A stretch of 64,000 nt of DNA from Armatimonadota bacterium. Its GTDB lineage: Bacteria; Armatimonadota; UBA5829. Below the pieces are notes generated by a model. The model was given only the letters and a program-made list of their open reading frames with translations, was not told where the DNA came from and searched no databases. Location: NCBI GenBank assembly GCA_023474015.1, contig JAMCYN010000020.1:31507-95506 (forward strand), in the 5' to 3' direction. Below are positions 48,402 through 56,882 of the stretch, piece after piece (the first letter of the stretch is position 1; every line of letters begins with the position of its first letter). A program made the translations under genes and the position numbers.

Positions 48402-49102
48402 TCTCCTGGCACTTCGCATTATACAGAAATCGATTCTTTCAAGAAATACATCAACTTGAGTCAATGATATTTTTCTTCTGGGGTCAAAGACGATACTTTA
48501 TACGTTCTGAGCGTAGCAACTTTTGTCGGGGCCGTTTAGGAGCTGTTGAGTAGGACTTTGGGCGTGAAAAGTTGCACCAGCCAGCGTGCCCTGCTCCCCG
48601 CATTTCCTAAGCAGGCAGGAACCAGGTGAATGGTTAGCGAACACTAAGTTAGGATTCTGTGTATGTCCGAGCTTCAATCTGACGCATGTATTTGGCAGCA
48701 GTCGGAGATTGATACCGGCCTGGAGAGGCGGCGTGCGTAGCTCGAATAGCAAGGTTGCGAATTGGCGCTGTGCTTTCTCACTCTGGCACGCCCGTTGTAG
48801 CTCAGTTCTTGCCCGAGGAGCGACATCAATATGGAAAACCAAACCCTCAAATGTCCTGATGACAAGGGTCCGGCCTTTCTGTCAAGGATCACGGGAGCGA
48901 ACAAATCTGATGGAAGCTGAAAGACAAAAGAACTGAGCGGCCCGTAATGCAGGAATACCGCACCTTTGGGGTGAACTATTCGCTGAGGCTGTCTGTAGGC
49001 TAGCTACTTTCCTTACACAATCCCTCCTGAGTCCATCTGATACATGGAACTGATCCGAATAGATGAGTTCGATACGTCTGTGGCTGCTGGAAGCAGAAGT
49101 AA
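48402..49102. other. 701-base gap between the two defence modules
   Basis: I find no gene. The only short frame with a ribosome site (29 codons at 48831) looks like nothing known. The gap splits the run into a first unit (38702-48401) and a second (49103-53467), so a second promoter is expected here. No clear consensus was found. A decayed gene is possible. Confidence 0.55.
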
Positions 49103-50110
49103 ATGGATATCAATATGCAGGTTGCGCATAAAACTGAACAGGGCACCTATTATTGTGGTGATGCACAGCGCCTGTTGCGCTCGAAACTTGGCCGGTCCTT
49201 GCAGGGCAAAGTGCAGATGATCCTTACGTCTCCTCCCTTTCCTCTGAACGAGAAGAAGAGCTACGGCAATCTGAATGGTGAAGAATACAAGCAGTGGTTC
49301 ACGGGGCTGGCGGAGACATTTGCAGAACTGCTGACGGACGACGGCTCTATAATCATAGAGATGGGTAATGCCTGGGTTCCTGGCCGACCCGTGCAATCTC
49401 TTCTTCACTTGGAATCCCTAATCGGCTTTGTCAACAGTCCCAAAGCGAACCTGAGGCTGTGCCAACAGTTCGTATGCTACAATCCTTCCCGGCTGCCTTC
49501 TCCCGCCCCATGGGTGACGATACAGAGGATACGCTGCACTGACAGCTACACACACGTTTGGTGGATGGCAAAATCCGACTTTCCTAAAGCAGACAACCGG
49601 AAGATACTGAGACCTTATAGTAGCAGTATGAACGACCTATTAAAGGCACAATCGTACAATTCGGGAAGAAGACCGTCACAACACAACGTCAGCCAGAAGA
49701 GCTTCCTTACGAACCACGGCGGGAGCATCATGCCGAACTTCATCGAGCTTGAAGCCGTTGATGAGGGTAAGCCTGCACGATTGCCGAACGTCGTTAGCAT
49801 AGCAAACACATGCTCCACTGATTTCTTTCACCGCACCTGTAGAGAACGAAAGATCAATATGCACCCGGCCCGCATGCCTGTCGGGCTCGCATCTCTCTTC
49901 ATACAGTACCTGACCGAACCTGGCGACTTGGTGCTCGATCCATTCGCAGGGAGTAATACTACCGGATTCTCAGCGGAGCTGCTGGGCCGAAAATGGGTGT
50001 CAATAGAGATCAAGAAGGACTACTCGGAGCAATCAAAGGTCAGGTTTGAGGACCCCGTACTTCACCATGAGCATGCAGGGGAGGATAGGCGGCAATGGGA
50101 GCAACGCTAA
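49103..50110 (+). CDS. Second DNA methyltransferase (TSPPF type)
   Basis: 335 aa. Beta-class order: motif IV ILTSPPFPLNEKKSYG at about residue 40 and motif I VLDPFAGSNTTGFSAELLG near 275. The SPPF form is usual in N4-cytosine and some N6-adenine methylases. Much smaller than the first methylase and not similar to it outside the motifs, so not a duplicate. The end overlaps the HerA gene by 16 bases, tying it to HerA and NurA. It may protect the host from the nuclease that follows. Confidence 0.88.
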   Translation: MDINMQVAHKTEQGTYYCGDAQRLLRSKLGRSLQGKVQMILTSPPFPLNEKKSYGNLNGEEYKQWFTGLAETFAELLTDDGSIIIEMGNAWVPGRPVQSLLHLESLIGFVNSPKANLRLCQQFVCYNPSRLPSPAPWVTIQRIRCTDSYTHVWWMAKSDFPKADNRKILRPYSSSMNDLLKAQSYNSGRRPSQHNVSQKSFLTNHGGSIMPNFIELEAVDEGKPARLPNVVSIANTCSTDFFHRTCRERKINMHPARMPVGLASLFIQYLTEPGDLVLDPFAGSNTTGFSAELLGRKWVSIEIKKDYSEQSKVRFEDPVLHHEHAGEDRRQWEQR

Positions 50111-52125
50111 CAAACGAGATCAGCAAGATAGCCTCGGTGGACTTATTCAAAAGGAACCGGACAACGAATGAATTCGAGACTGGTCTTTTCATAGGGCGTC
50201 CATTCTATATAGACTACCAGCGTGCCTACGTTCTTGTTGCTGATGCTTGGAAGCACAAAGCAAAGGGGATTCCCCAAGGTTCTTTCTTGCTTGCATATTA
50301 CGAGAACGAGGACGATTTTGCGGAGGCTCTTCTTCTCCGAGTGCTGAATCCTGCAAAGCTGCCCACGGACACAGACGTGATCAGCTCTATGATCGAATAC
50401 TACAAGGACAACCTCAAGACTAGCGGCAAGGAAACGCAGCTCGATAGCTTCACTCGCTACGAGTTCAGTTTCTCTGGGCTAGAGTGTCGGATTCTCGGTA
50501 CTTTTTACAAAGATGAGGCTGGAGACACCCGCTTTGGCGCTGATGTAGAGAACTTCTACAGCGCCCACAACTACAGCGTCGTTAAGCCCAACACTGATGC
50601 TTTGGAGCTAATAGTCAATTTTCGGGATGGAGATGTTGTCGGTAAACCCACCGATATTCAGATTGGAAAGGTCCGCTATAGTTCGAGTAGTCGCTTTCAA
50701 GACTCATCTGAGAATGTCCCTGTATACGTCAGCCCGCAGGACTTCCTCGGTAAGCGAACTGCGCTGTTTGGTATGACCCGCACCGGGAAGTCGAACACTG
50801 TGAAGAAGATCATCCAAGCCACGGTAGCAATGAGCAACAAGGCTCAACTGCATCTGGACGATGCTACTGACGAACCGCCAGAGAACAGCCTGCAAACGTT
50901 CACGAGTGATGGGATACCGAAGTACCCAGTCGGTCAGATCATATTCGACATCAATGGTGAATACGCCAACGCCAACATGCAGGATGAGGGTACTGCTGTT
51001 TTTGAACTATTCCAAGACAAAACAACTCGATATAGCACCCTGAATAAGAGCGGCTTCAAGGTCATGAAGGTGAACTTCTACCGTGATCTTGAATCAGGGT
51101 TTGAGCTGGTCAGATCGCACCTAACGCCCGGTTCGGGAAACTACATCGACAGTTTCCGTGCGGTGGATATGACCAAGCCTGATGACTACGCATCAAATGA
51201 GTCGGCAAGCACCAGGTATGACCGTAGAAGGGCCGCCTATCTCTGTTGTCTTTATAAGGCTGGGTTTGCTGCGCCAAGCGGCTTTAGGGTCAGATTTTCC
51301 GGCAACAAGGAACTTAACCAGCTCGTCAAGTCGGATGGCAGCCTGGACCCAGCAAAGGGGATTTCTCTCGAAGAGGCAAGCAACTGGTTCGCCAGCATCT
51401 GGGATATGTATGATTCCGACCCCTTGTTTGCCCAGTACAAAGCCAAGAAAGGCCATGAGTGGGCCGATGAAGACCTTAAAGCGCTTCTAGTATTCTTAAC
51501 AAGGAAGCGGACCCCTGGAGGTAGCGTCAACGTGGACGGCTACATCAAGCTCAGAGCGATTAGAGACTTGCACACGGAGACTATAGACAAGCCTTTTGAA
51601 CTGGAGATAATCGAGGAACTGAAAAAGGGCCGGATCATCATTGTTGACCTCTCGCAGGGCGATCCCGAAATCCAACGGCTATACTCAGAAAGAATATGCG
51701 AGCATATTTTCTCCGAAGCAATGGGCCGCTTCATACGAAACCTGCCAAACAACTTCGTCCAATTCTACTTTGAAGAGGCGCATAATCTGTTCCCCAAGAG
51801 AGACGATAAGGAACTCAGTCAGATATACAACCGGATCGCCAAGGAGGGTGCCAAGCTGAACCTCGGACTGATATATGCGACTCAGGAGGTCAGCTCCATC
51901 AGCTCAAACATTCTGAAGAACACGCAAAACTGGTTCATTGCGCACCTAAACAATGAGGACGAGACAAGAGAAATCCGCAAGTATTACGATTATGGCGACT
52001 TTACCGATAGTCTGGTGCGGTTTAGCGCAAGCACCGACAAAGGCTTTGTGCGGATGAAGACATACTCGAACCCGTACATAGTCCCGGTCCAGGTTGCCAG
52101 GTTCTCAAAGGATGTAGGGGGATAG
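50095..52125 (+). CDS. HerA-like ATPase (DUF87)
   Basis: 676 aa. N-terminal HAS-barrel-like region (about 1-160), then the FtsK/HerA ATPase: Walker A FGMTRTGKSNTVKKII, Walker B RIIIVDLSQGD, and the HerA motif FYFEEAHNLFP, with a C-terminal arginine-finger region. HerA forms hexameric DNA-pumping rings with NurA nucleases. The next gene, four bases on, is NurA. In bacteria such pairs often belong to anti-phage loci. Confidence 0.9.
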   Translation: MGATLTNEISKIASVDLFKRNRTTNEFETGLFIGRPFYIDYQRAYVLVADAWKHKAKGIPQGSFLLAYYENEDDFAEALLLRVLNPAKLPTDTDVISSMIEYYKDNLKTSGKETQLDSFTRYEFSFSGLECRILGTFYKDEAGDTRFGADVENFYSAHNYSVVKPNTDALELIVNFRDGDVVGKPTDIQIGKVRYSSSSRFQDSSENVPVYVSPQDFLGKRTALFGMTRTGKSNTVKKIIQATVAMSNKAQLHLDDATDEPPENSLQTFTSDGIPKYPVGQIIFDINGEYANANMQDEGTAVFELFQDKTTRYSTLNKSGFKVMKVNFYRDLESGFELVRSHLTPGSGNYIDSFRAVDMTKPDDYASNESASTRYDRRRAAYLCCLYKAGFAAPSGFRVRFSGNKELNQLVKSDGSLDPAKGISLEEASNWFASIWDMYDSDPLFAQYKAKKGHEWADEDLKALLVFLTRKRTPGGSVNVDGYIKLRAIRDLHTETIDKPFELEIIEELKKGRIIIVDLSQGDPEIQRLYSERICEHIFSEAMGRFIRNLPNNFVQFYFEEAHNLFPKRDDKELSQIYNRIAKEGAKLNLGLIYATQEVSSISSNILKNTQNWFIAHLNNEDETREIRKYYDYGDFTDSLVRFSASTDKGFVRMKTYSNPYIVPVQVARFSKDVGG

Positions 52126-52129
52126 GGGG

Positions 52130-53467
52130 ATGGGCTACTCCAGTCGGCATGGGAAGAGGCCATATGAGTATGCGAGCAGGTCAGCGCATGGACACGTTAT
52201 CAAAGACCCGTCAGTGCAGCAGTTCTTAGAGGAGTGTGAACTACCGAGAAGAGCGGATCAGGTCATTCTCCCTAAAGACAATATTGCTCGCATTGAACTA
52301 CTGTCTCCAAACCCGATCCGGCATGTCATTGCTGTTGACGGGGGCTACAGTGAGGTCCCCGTACAAACGGAGTTTCCCTCGGCGACCATCGCATTCTTCC
52401 AGTTCGGCGCATTATTCTTCAGCGTCGAGGACTTGGAGAAGATAGAGGATCAAGCATTCATCGATCCTGAAGACATGTCCAAACTGAAGAATATCCAGAG
52501 GCTGAAATTCACCATGCCGGTCAAGAACGTGGTGATGAAAAGCGAGGGCAGTCTTACCAATTCCGTTAGAAAAGCCATCTATGACTTCTTCCGCCACAAG
52601 CCAGAAGACGGGGCGCTGATAGAGAGTTTGAAATGGTTTCTGTTCCAAGAATACCGAAGCGTTCCGCTGGATGCATGGATAATGGGCAGCTGCCCTGTGT
52701 GCAACGAGGCAAGCGTTCCGCTAAGACGAGCGTTAATGACACAGGACTATTCTTTCTCGTGCGAGAAATGCGGGAATCTGGTCTACCTAACGGATGTTTT
52801 TCGGCTACACGAGGCCATAGATGATGAGCTTGGAGCGGGCGGCATACTTGGATACGTAGCTACAACTGTTGAGCAGATATTGATTGTCCATCTGCTTCGC
52901 CTCCTGGCAAGAACCAAGCCAACCCTGCTTGGACAGGTGCTATTTGTCAAGGATGGGCCATTAGCCTACTTCGGACAAACCGCCAACATGCATAAACCAA
53001 TGCGGGAGCTAGTATCCTACCTATTCGACCATTACGACTTATTTCTCGTCGGACTGGAGAAGAGCGGTGCATTTGTGGAGCACGCAGATGAGATCGCTGA
53101 GCGGCTTGAGCCGGGCACCATCCTGGTACTGGATAACGCATACATCTATCGATACATACTTCCAGGAAAACCCGATCTTGACAGTGCTTATGGACGGACT
53201 ACTTATTACAGCAACAAGCTGATTTTCAAGACCACTGACTCGCACATGCACGTTGTATCTCTGCCCACAACAGAAATACTCGCCAATCCGAATGAGCATG
53301 ATTTCAGAAATCTCCGAGCAGTGCTAACAAATGTGGAGAAGCTCAAGTGCGACATGTATGATAGTGCGCTCGTTCCAATAGCCTTGGCGAATAAGTTGGT
53401 ATCCCTGGCGAATCATCCAAGCTCAAAGATACTGCAGCGGTTTGCTATGGGTACGATCACTCACTGA
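52130..53467 (+). CDS. NurA-domain nuclease with inserted zinc ribbon
   Basis: 445 aa. NurA signature: the first metal-binding Asp in HVIAVDGGYSEV, a second in LFVKDGPLAYFG, and LDNAYI near the C terminus. An insert at about residues 185-220 has CPVCNE ... CEKCGN, a Cys4 zinc ribbon not found in archaeal NurA. GGGGGAT precedes the ATG, four bases after HerA. Expected to degrade DNA 5'-3' when fed by HerA. Last gene of the defence run. Confidence 0.85.
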   Translation: MGYSSRHGKRPYEYASRSAHGHVIKDPSVQQFLEECELPRRADQVILPKDNIARIELLSPNPIRHVIAVDGGYSEVPVQTEFPSATIAFFQFGALFFSVEDLEKIEDQAFIDPEDMSKLKNIQRLKFTMPVKNVVMKSEGSLTNSVRKAIYDFFRHKPEDGALIESLKWFLFQEYRSVPLDAWIMGSCPVCNEASVPLRRALMTQDYSFSCEKCGNLVYLTDVFRLHEAIDDELGAGGILGYVATTVEQILIVHLLRLLARTKPTLLGQVLFVKDGPLAYFGQTANMHKPMRELVSYLFDHYDLFLVGLEKSGAFVEHADEIAERLEPGTILVLDNAYIYRYILPGKPDLDSAYGRTTYYSNKLIFKTTDSHMHVVSLPTTEILANPNEHDFRNLRAVLTNVEKLKCDMYDSALVPIALANKLVSLANHPSSKILQRFAMGTITH

Positions 53468-53590
53468 GAGTACGTTCGAGTGCCGTAGTTCATTGTGTTC
53501 CCAGTCGCCCGCCCGGCGCTGTGCTGTCGGGGTAGTCCATTCTGACCGTGACCCGACCCCATGTATCAGTTATGATGTGAGTTCCGAGCT

Positions 53591-53660
53591 TTAGCCTATC
53601 AGGTGGACAGATGCCTGCCTGCCATATTCGGCTAACTCCACCGGAGTCAGATAGCCTATG
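53591..53660 (-). pseudogene. IS3-family transposase remnant
   Basis: Reads GYLTPVELAEYG, like the C-terminal end of IS3-type OrfB (GYLTPVEFA...), then a stop. The rest of the gene is absent. Confidence 0.35.
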
Positions 53661-53678
53661 AACCCCGGTCTTGGCAAC

Positions 53679-54179
53679 CTAATGAATTTCGTCGCCACCA
53701 GTCACCGTGTGTCTAACCTCACCGCAACGAAACGCGCCTTCGCTCCGGGATTGCCCAGCAGGTAGCCGTATGCAGCTTCCCGCCAGCCCCAGTTCAAGTT
53801 TTCGCTTAACCAACTGTAGTGGTCCCCCGCTCCCACTACATGCACCAATGGCTTCGGTTACCTTGAATTGGATTTCGACTTCCAAGGTGTCCGGAGCTAT
53901 TGTTATTTTATCCACACAAGACCTGATCAGGCGCCTCTTTTCCGCGTTAGTCCCCATGTCCATGATCTTGTCGGCGTTCGACCGATAAGCAAGAGCCGTA
54001 GTCACATCTATCTGGGGCGGTTTCGCCGTCACCTCGACATGCTGCGCCAAAGCTTCTCTTTCTGTCATCAGTTCGCGCATCCTGGAGATTGCCCAGTCAT
54101 GGTCGGGAAGACCCTCTTCTACCGCCTTGCGGATATTGGCGATCTTGGCGTCTATGTCCTTCAGTTGTTTCTGCGACAT
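53679..54179 (-). pseudogene. C-terminal remnant of a second large serine recombinase
   Basis: The frame from MSQKQLKDIDAKI continues through a coiled coil (DWAISRMRELMTEREALAQH) to NAEKRRLIRSCVDKITIAPD, the usual end of large serine recombinases. The catalytic and zinc-ribbon domains are missing, and the tail after about 53800 reads into unrelated sequence. It differs from the intact recombinase at the left end, so it comes from another element or an older insertion. It marks the right side of the island. Confidence 0.75.
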
Positions 54180-54249
54180 AGGATTGTAGCCGACTGAAAC
54201 CCCCATGCTTATGTGTAGTGTCGCGCATTGACAAGAGCGCATCTCCGAA

Positions 54250-54540
54250 GAAGTCGGCCTTGAGTCCGACGGATTGGGCGAAGCAATCGCCGCCGAGCTT
54301 TCGTACCTCCCATCCGGGCACGATGCCTCGATGATTTCATGGGGCTTCCGCGCTACCACATCTATCTCAAGATGATGATTGATGGCGCGACCTCCAAACC
54401 GTTCAGTGCAAAGACATTACCGCCGCCGAAAGTCGGTGCTTCATGTAAGCGGGAGATCGTAGAGTTCTCAAGGCTGAAAAACGGCAGGCCATCCGACCGA
54501 TATCGCGGACGATCTACTTATTTTGGAAAGCAGCCAGAGA
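54250..54540 (+). pseudogene. Decayed tail of a conjugation-type (VirD4/TraD-like) ATPase
   Basis: One frame gives GLGEAIAAELSYLPSGHDAS. Another, from about 54327, gives LDDFMGLPRYHIYLKMMIDG then ATSKPFSAKTLPPP and EIVEFSRLKNGRPSDRY. This resembles the C-terminal end of type IV secretion coupling ATPases found in integrative elements. No ATPase motif is left. The frame change and missing body make it a remnant. Confidence 0.35.
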
Positions 54541-56115
54541 GCTGAACGGCGTCTTGCGCTCGTAGATTTGAAACAACGCAAAGTCAGATTCCACCTTGTA
54601 GTTCTTCTCAATGTAGTCGATCAGCATCTTCGGCTCGCATTCTGGCTCGATAGTAAAGTAGCTGTCCAGTGTCCACTCACATGAACGCACGAAATAGCGC
54701 GTATGGTTTTTCTCAATGTCATGGATGATGGCTCGCTGGACTTTGGGAGTATTGGTGACGCCAGGATGCGGTTCATAGTATCGAGTCACGGGGTCGCGGC
54801 TTGACAGGAAGTAGATAACCGGCGCTCCGCACAGTATCCGCTCGGAAGGACCGGTAAGCTTCCTGATTCGCGCCGAAACTGTCGACAGGATTTCAGCATG
54901 CCCCCTTGCGGTACGCACTCCGCCTTTTTCAGCGATTTTGTTTTGCCCATATGACCGAAGTGCCCAAACGGTGTACGCTCCAATGGGAACGAATGCCGGA
55001 ATGGACATCGTCAGCATCGCCATCGCGCCGATACGGGCTAACTTGCTTTTGTCCGAGGTGAGCGCTGCAAAGGCCACGGTGCTGAGCATTGCGCCCGCGA
55101 CGATACGGCCCCCCGAAGGGCGGACACGAACCATCAGATACAGCGCAAGGGCAATGCAAAGCAATGCGGCTGCCAAGAATCGGGCCCGGTTGAAGTCATC
55201 ATTCAGCAACTGGCGGATAGAGAAGAAACTGGAGGCAATCAGAACCGCCGGTAGCAAGTAGAATCCGTAAAGTTGGTAGAAGAATGCAATTGACAGTGGG
55301 GCGCTGTATTTCCCGATTATATGGGCCTCTTGCCATGGGGTGGGATAAGGCAATGGTCTTGCTTTAGGAAACTCCAGTGCGGCGAACCGAAGCGTCTGGT
55401 CGATCATCGGTACTAGAGCGCCTTTGGCGGCGAAATATGTGATGGTAGCCGCTATAACCACGATGAATACGCCGAGAGCCTTGAGTAATGGAAGCAGCTT
55501 TTGAGGCCCCGTTCCGGGCGCGGCGACGTATATGAGAGGGAAGATAGCTATGGACAGGTATGCTCCCGTATCCTGTCGAAACAGCAGCGTTAACGCCGCA
55601 AATAGCCCGCAGGCATACCACCATCGTGATTGGGGAGTCTCCACGCATCGGATCAGCGCATACACAGCGACCAGCGCCATTGTAAACCAATGCGATTGCA
55701 CGCCAAGTGGTATCAGCGCAAGATAAGTCGTTGCGCATACTATCGTGGCGGCGGCGCTTCGCACAGTTCTGCTGAGAATCGCGTAGAGCAATGCGGCTTG
55801 CAAGGCCCCACACAAGAGCCCAAACACTCTAATGGAAATCAGGCGCTCTCCCAGGATTGCCATGGCCAGCGCGTTCACGTAGTGGCCTGCGGGAGCATAC
55901 ATCGTCCAGAAATCCTTGTATGGTATCCCGCCGCGCAGGATCAGTCTCGCGCCTTCCGCCGCGACCCCGTCGTCGTAGGATGAAAACCCGCGATCATACA
56001 GTAATGCGCCTACTCGAAGAGCAAGTATGCAAAACGCCGCAGGTAGAGTCCACTTAGGGATTGACAGTTGGCTTCCAAATGAGGATGTCGATGGTTTGCT
56101 GGATGTCTTAGCCAT
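54514..56115 (-). CDS. Membrane glycosyltransferase (ArnT/GT39-like)
   Basis: 533 aa from ATG 56115. About ten membrane segments. The first external loop has SSYDDGVAAEGARLILRGG, then YKDFWTMYAPAGHYVNALA; the acidic residues after the first helix are typical of the GT-C ArnT/PMT fold, which uses polyprenyl-phosphate sugars. A short soluble C-terminal domain follows residue 400. A -10 box (TGC-TATTAT) ends six bases before the ATG and there is no ribosome site, so a leaderless mRNA is likely. Codons upstream of the ATG belong to an RHS scrap. Acceptor unknown. Confidence 0.8.
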   Translation of the reverse strand: MAKTSSKPSTSSFGSQLSIPKWTLPAAFCILALRVGALLYDRGFSSYDDGVAAEGARLILRGGIPYKDFWTMYAPAGHYVNALAMAILGERLISIRVFGLLCGALQAALLYAILSRTVRSAAATIVCATTYLALIPLGVQSHWFTMALVAVYALIRCVETPQSRWWYACGLFAALTLLFRQDTGAYLSIAIFPLIYVAAPGTGPQKLLPLLKALGVFIVVIAATITYFAAKGALVPMIDQTLRFAALEFPKARPLPYPTPWQEAHIIGKYSAPLSIAFFYQLYGFYLLPAVLIASSFFSIRQLLNDDFNRARFLAAALLCIALALYLMVRVRPSGGRIVAGAMLSTVAFAALTSDKSKLARIGAMAMLTMSIPAFVPIGAYTVWALRSYGQNKIAEKGGVRTARGHAEILSTVSARIRKLTGPSERILCGAPVIYFLSSRDPVTRYYEPHPGVTNTPKVQRAIIHDIEKNHTRYFVRSCEWTLDSYFTIEPECEPKMLIDYIEKNYKVESDFALFQIYERKTPFSSLAAFQNK

Positions 56116-56121
56116 GTGTTG

Positions 56122-56130
56122 ATAATAGCA
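56122..56130 (-). promoter_or_regulatory. Extended -10 promoter (TGC-TATTAT)
   Basis: Six bases before the glycosyltransferase ATG; same spacing and form as at 2856-2864. Confidence 0.55.
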
Positions 56131-56169
56131 CCTTTGGAGTGTGGCGGGCAAGCGAAATTGACTCAGCGC

Positions 56170-56313
56170 AGTAGACCTCGTGCACATTGCCCGCTCGTCA
56201 TGTATACCCGGCATTTGTGGTGTTGCCGTGCATACCGGGCCATTTCACAAGCTGGTCGCAGCACTGTGGGTCAAGATTCCAATGCTCCGGGGCCGATGTG
56301 CTGGCCCCGGAGC
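56170..56313 (-). pseudogene. RHS core remnant
   Basis: Reads DQLVKWPGMHGNTTNAGYT then a stop, then RAGNVHEVY. This matches the DQLVKWPGMDGNATNAGYT ... GAGNLHEVYN of the RHS gene at 58094, with a small deletion that breaks the frame. It begins at the same hairpin as the two intact RHS fragments. Confidence 0.75.
56284..56313. repeat. Cassette-boundary hairpin A, copy 1
   Basis: GCTCCGGGGCC and GGCCCCGGAGC, 11-bp arms, 8-base loop GATGTGCT. Confidence 0.8.
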
Positions 56314-56344
56314 CATATGGCTTATCTATTTTCCGTCAGGCTAT

Positions 56345-56389
56345 GCTTCCGTTGTTTCGGGAACAGGGGTGTCCCGAAACAACGGAAGC
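56345..56389. repeat. Cassette-boundary hairpin B, copy 1 (TTTCGGGA core)
   Basis: Perfect 18-bp arms (GCTTCCGTTGTTTCGGGA and its inverse) with a 9-base loop; lies just after the immunity-like gene. No T-run, so not a standard terminator. Confidence 0.8.
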
Positions 56390-56403
56390 CGGGCAATAAC
56401 AAC

Positions 56404-56865
56404 CTACTCCCCCACAGAGAAGTATTCTAACAGAAAGCCAGGCACAATCCATGCGAGCGTGATGAGCAGGAATCCCAGTGTCAGCCTTAGCGGCTTACCT
56501 GCACGGTTGCTTATGTGAGTTGCCATCAGCGAAACCACGACTGCAACAAGCACAACTGGGATAACGATCAGCGCGTAGATGCCGCTACGAACGGGCGATA
56601 TGCTGAACTTAACCATGGCGAGCAAGAGACCGATGATAACCAGCAGAGCAGATGTGCAGGCGTATAGGAATCTGCTCTTGCCCGCAGGCTGCGTAAGCAG
56701 TTGGCTGCCAGGCACCAAGAGCAGGAGTGCCAACGAGTGCAGAACTGGTCCCATAATAGCGGGTATCACCGAACGCCATAGTGTACCAAGAGACAATATG
56801 GTAAACACCAGAAACGTTGCGATCAGCGCAACAGCTGCAAATAACAACTGACGTAAACTCACCAT
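56404..56865 (-). CDS. Membrane protein, candidate immunity protein for RHS fragment A
   Basis: 153 aa with four or five membrane segments covering nearly the whole length (first at about residues 6-25) and short polar loops. No family recognised. It starts 17 bases after the RHS stop, the usual place of an immunity gene in polymorphic toxin loci. That context is the only support for the role. Confidence 0.6.
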   Translation of the reverse strand: MVSLRQLLFAAVALIATFLVFTILSLGTLWRSVIPAIMGPVLHSLALLLLVPGSQLLTQPAGKSRFLYACTSALLVIIGLLLAMVKFSISPVRSGIYALIVIPVVLVAVVVSLMATHISNRAGKPLRLTLGFLLITLAWIVPGFLLEYFSVGE

Positions 56866-56882
56866 CTGTCACCAACCTTCGT

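Noticed and set aside
48831..48920. 29-codon frame with GAGGAG in the gap between defence modules
   Set aside because: The ribosome site is good but the peptide has no feature of note; too weak to call a gene.
38702..53467. Calling the locus DISARM, BREX or Zorya
   Set aside because: No DrmA/DrmB/DrmC, PglZ/BrxC or ZorA-D-type genes are present; only the SNF2 helicase and methylases overlap in type.
53468..54540. A second copy of the tRNA 3' end as attR
   Set aside because: I looked for the T-arm and acceptor sequence in this stretch and found none; the right attachment site is lost or elsewhere.
56404..56865. Treating the membrane protein as a transporter
   Set aside because: 153 residues of simple hydrophobic segments without transporter motifs; context favours an immunity role.
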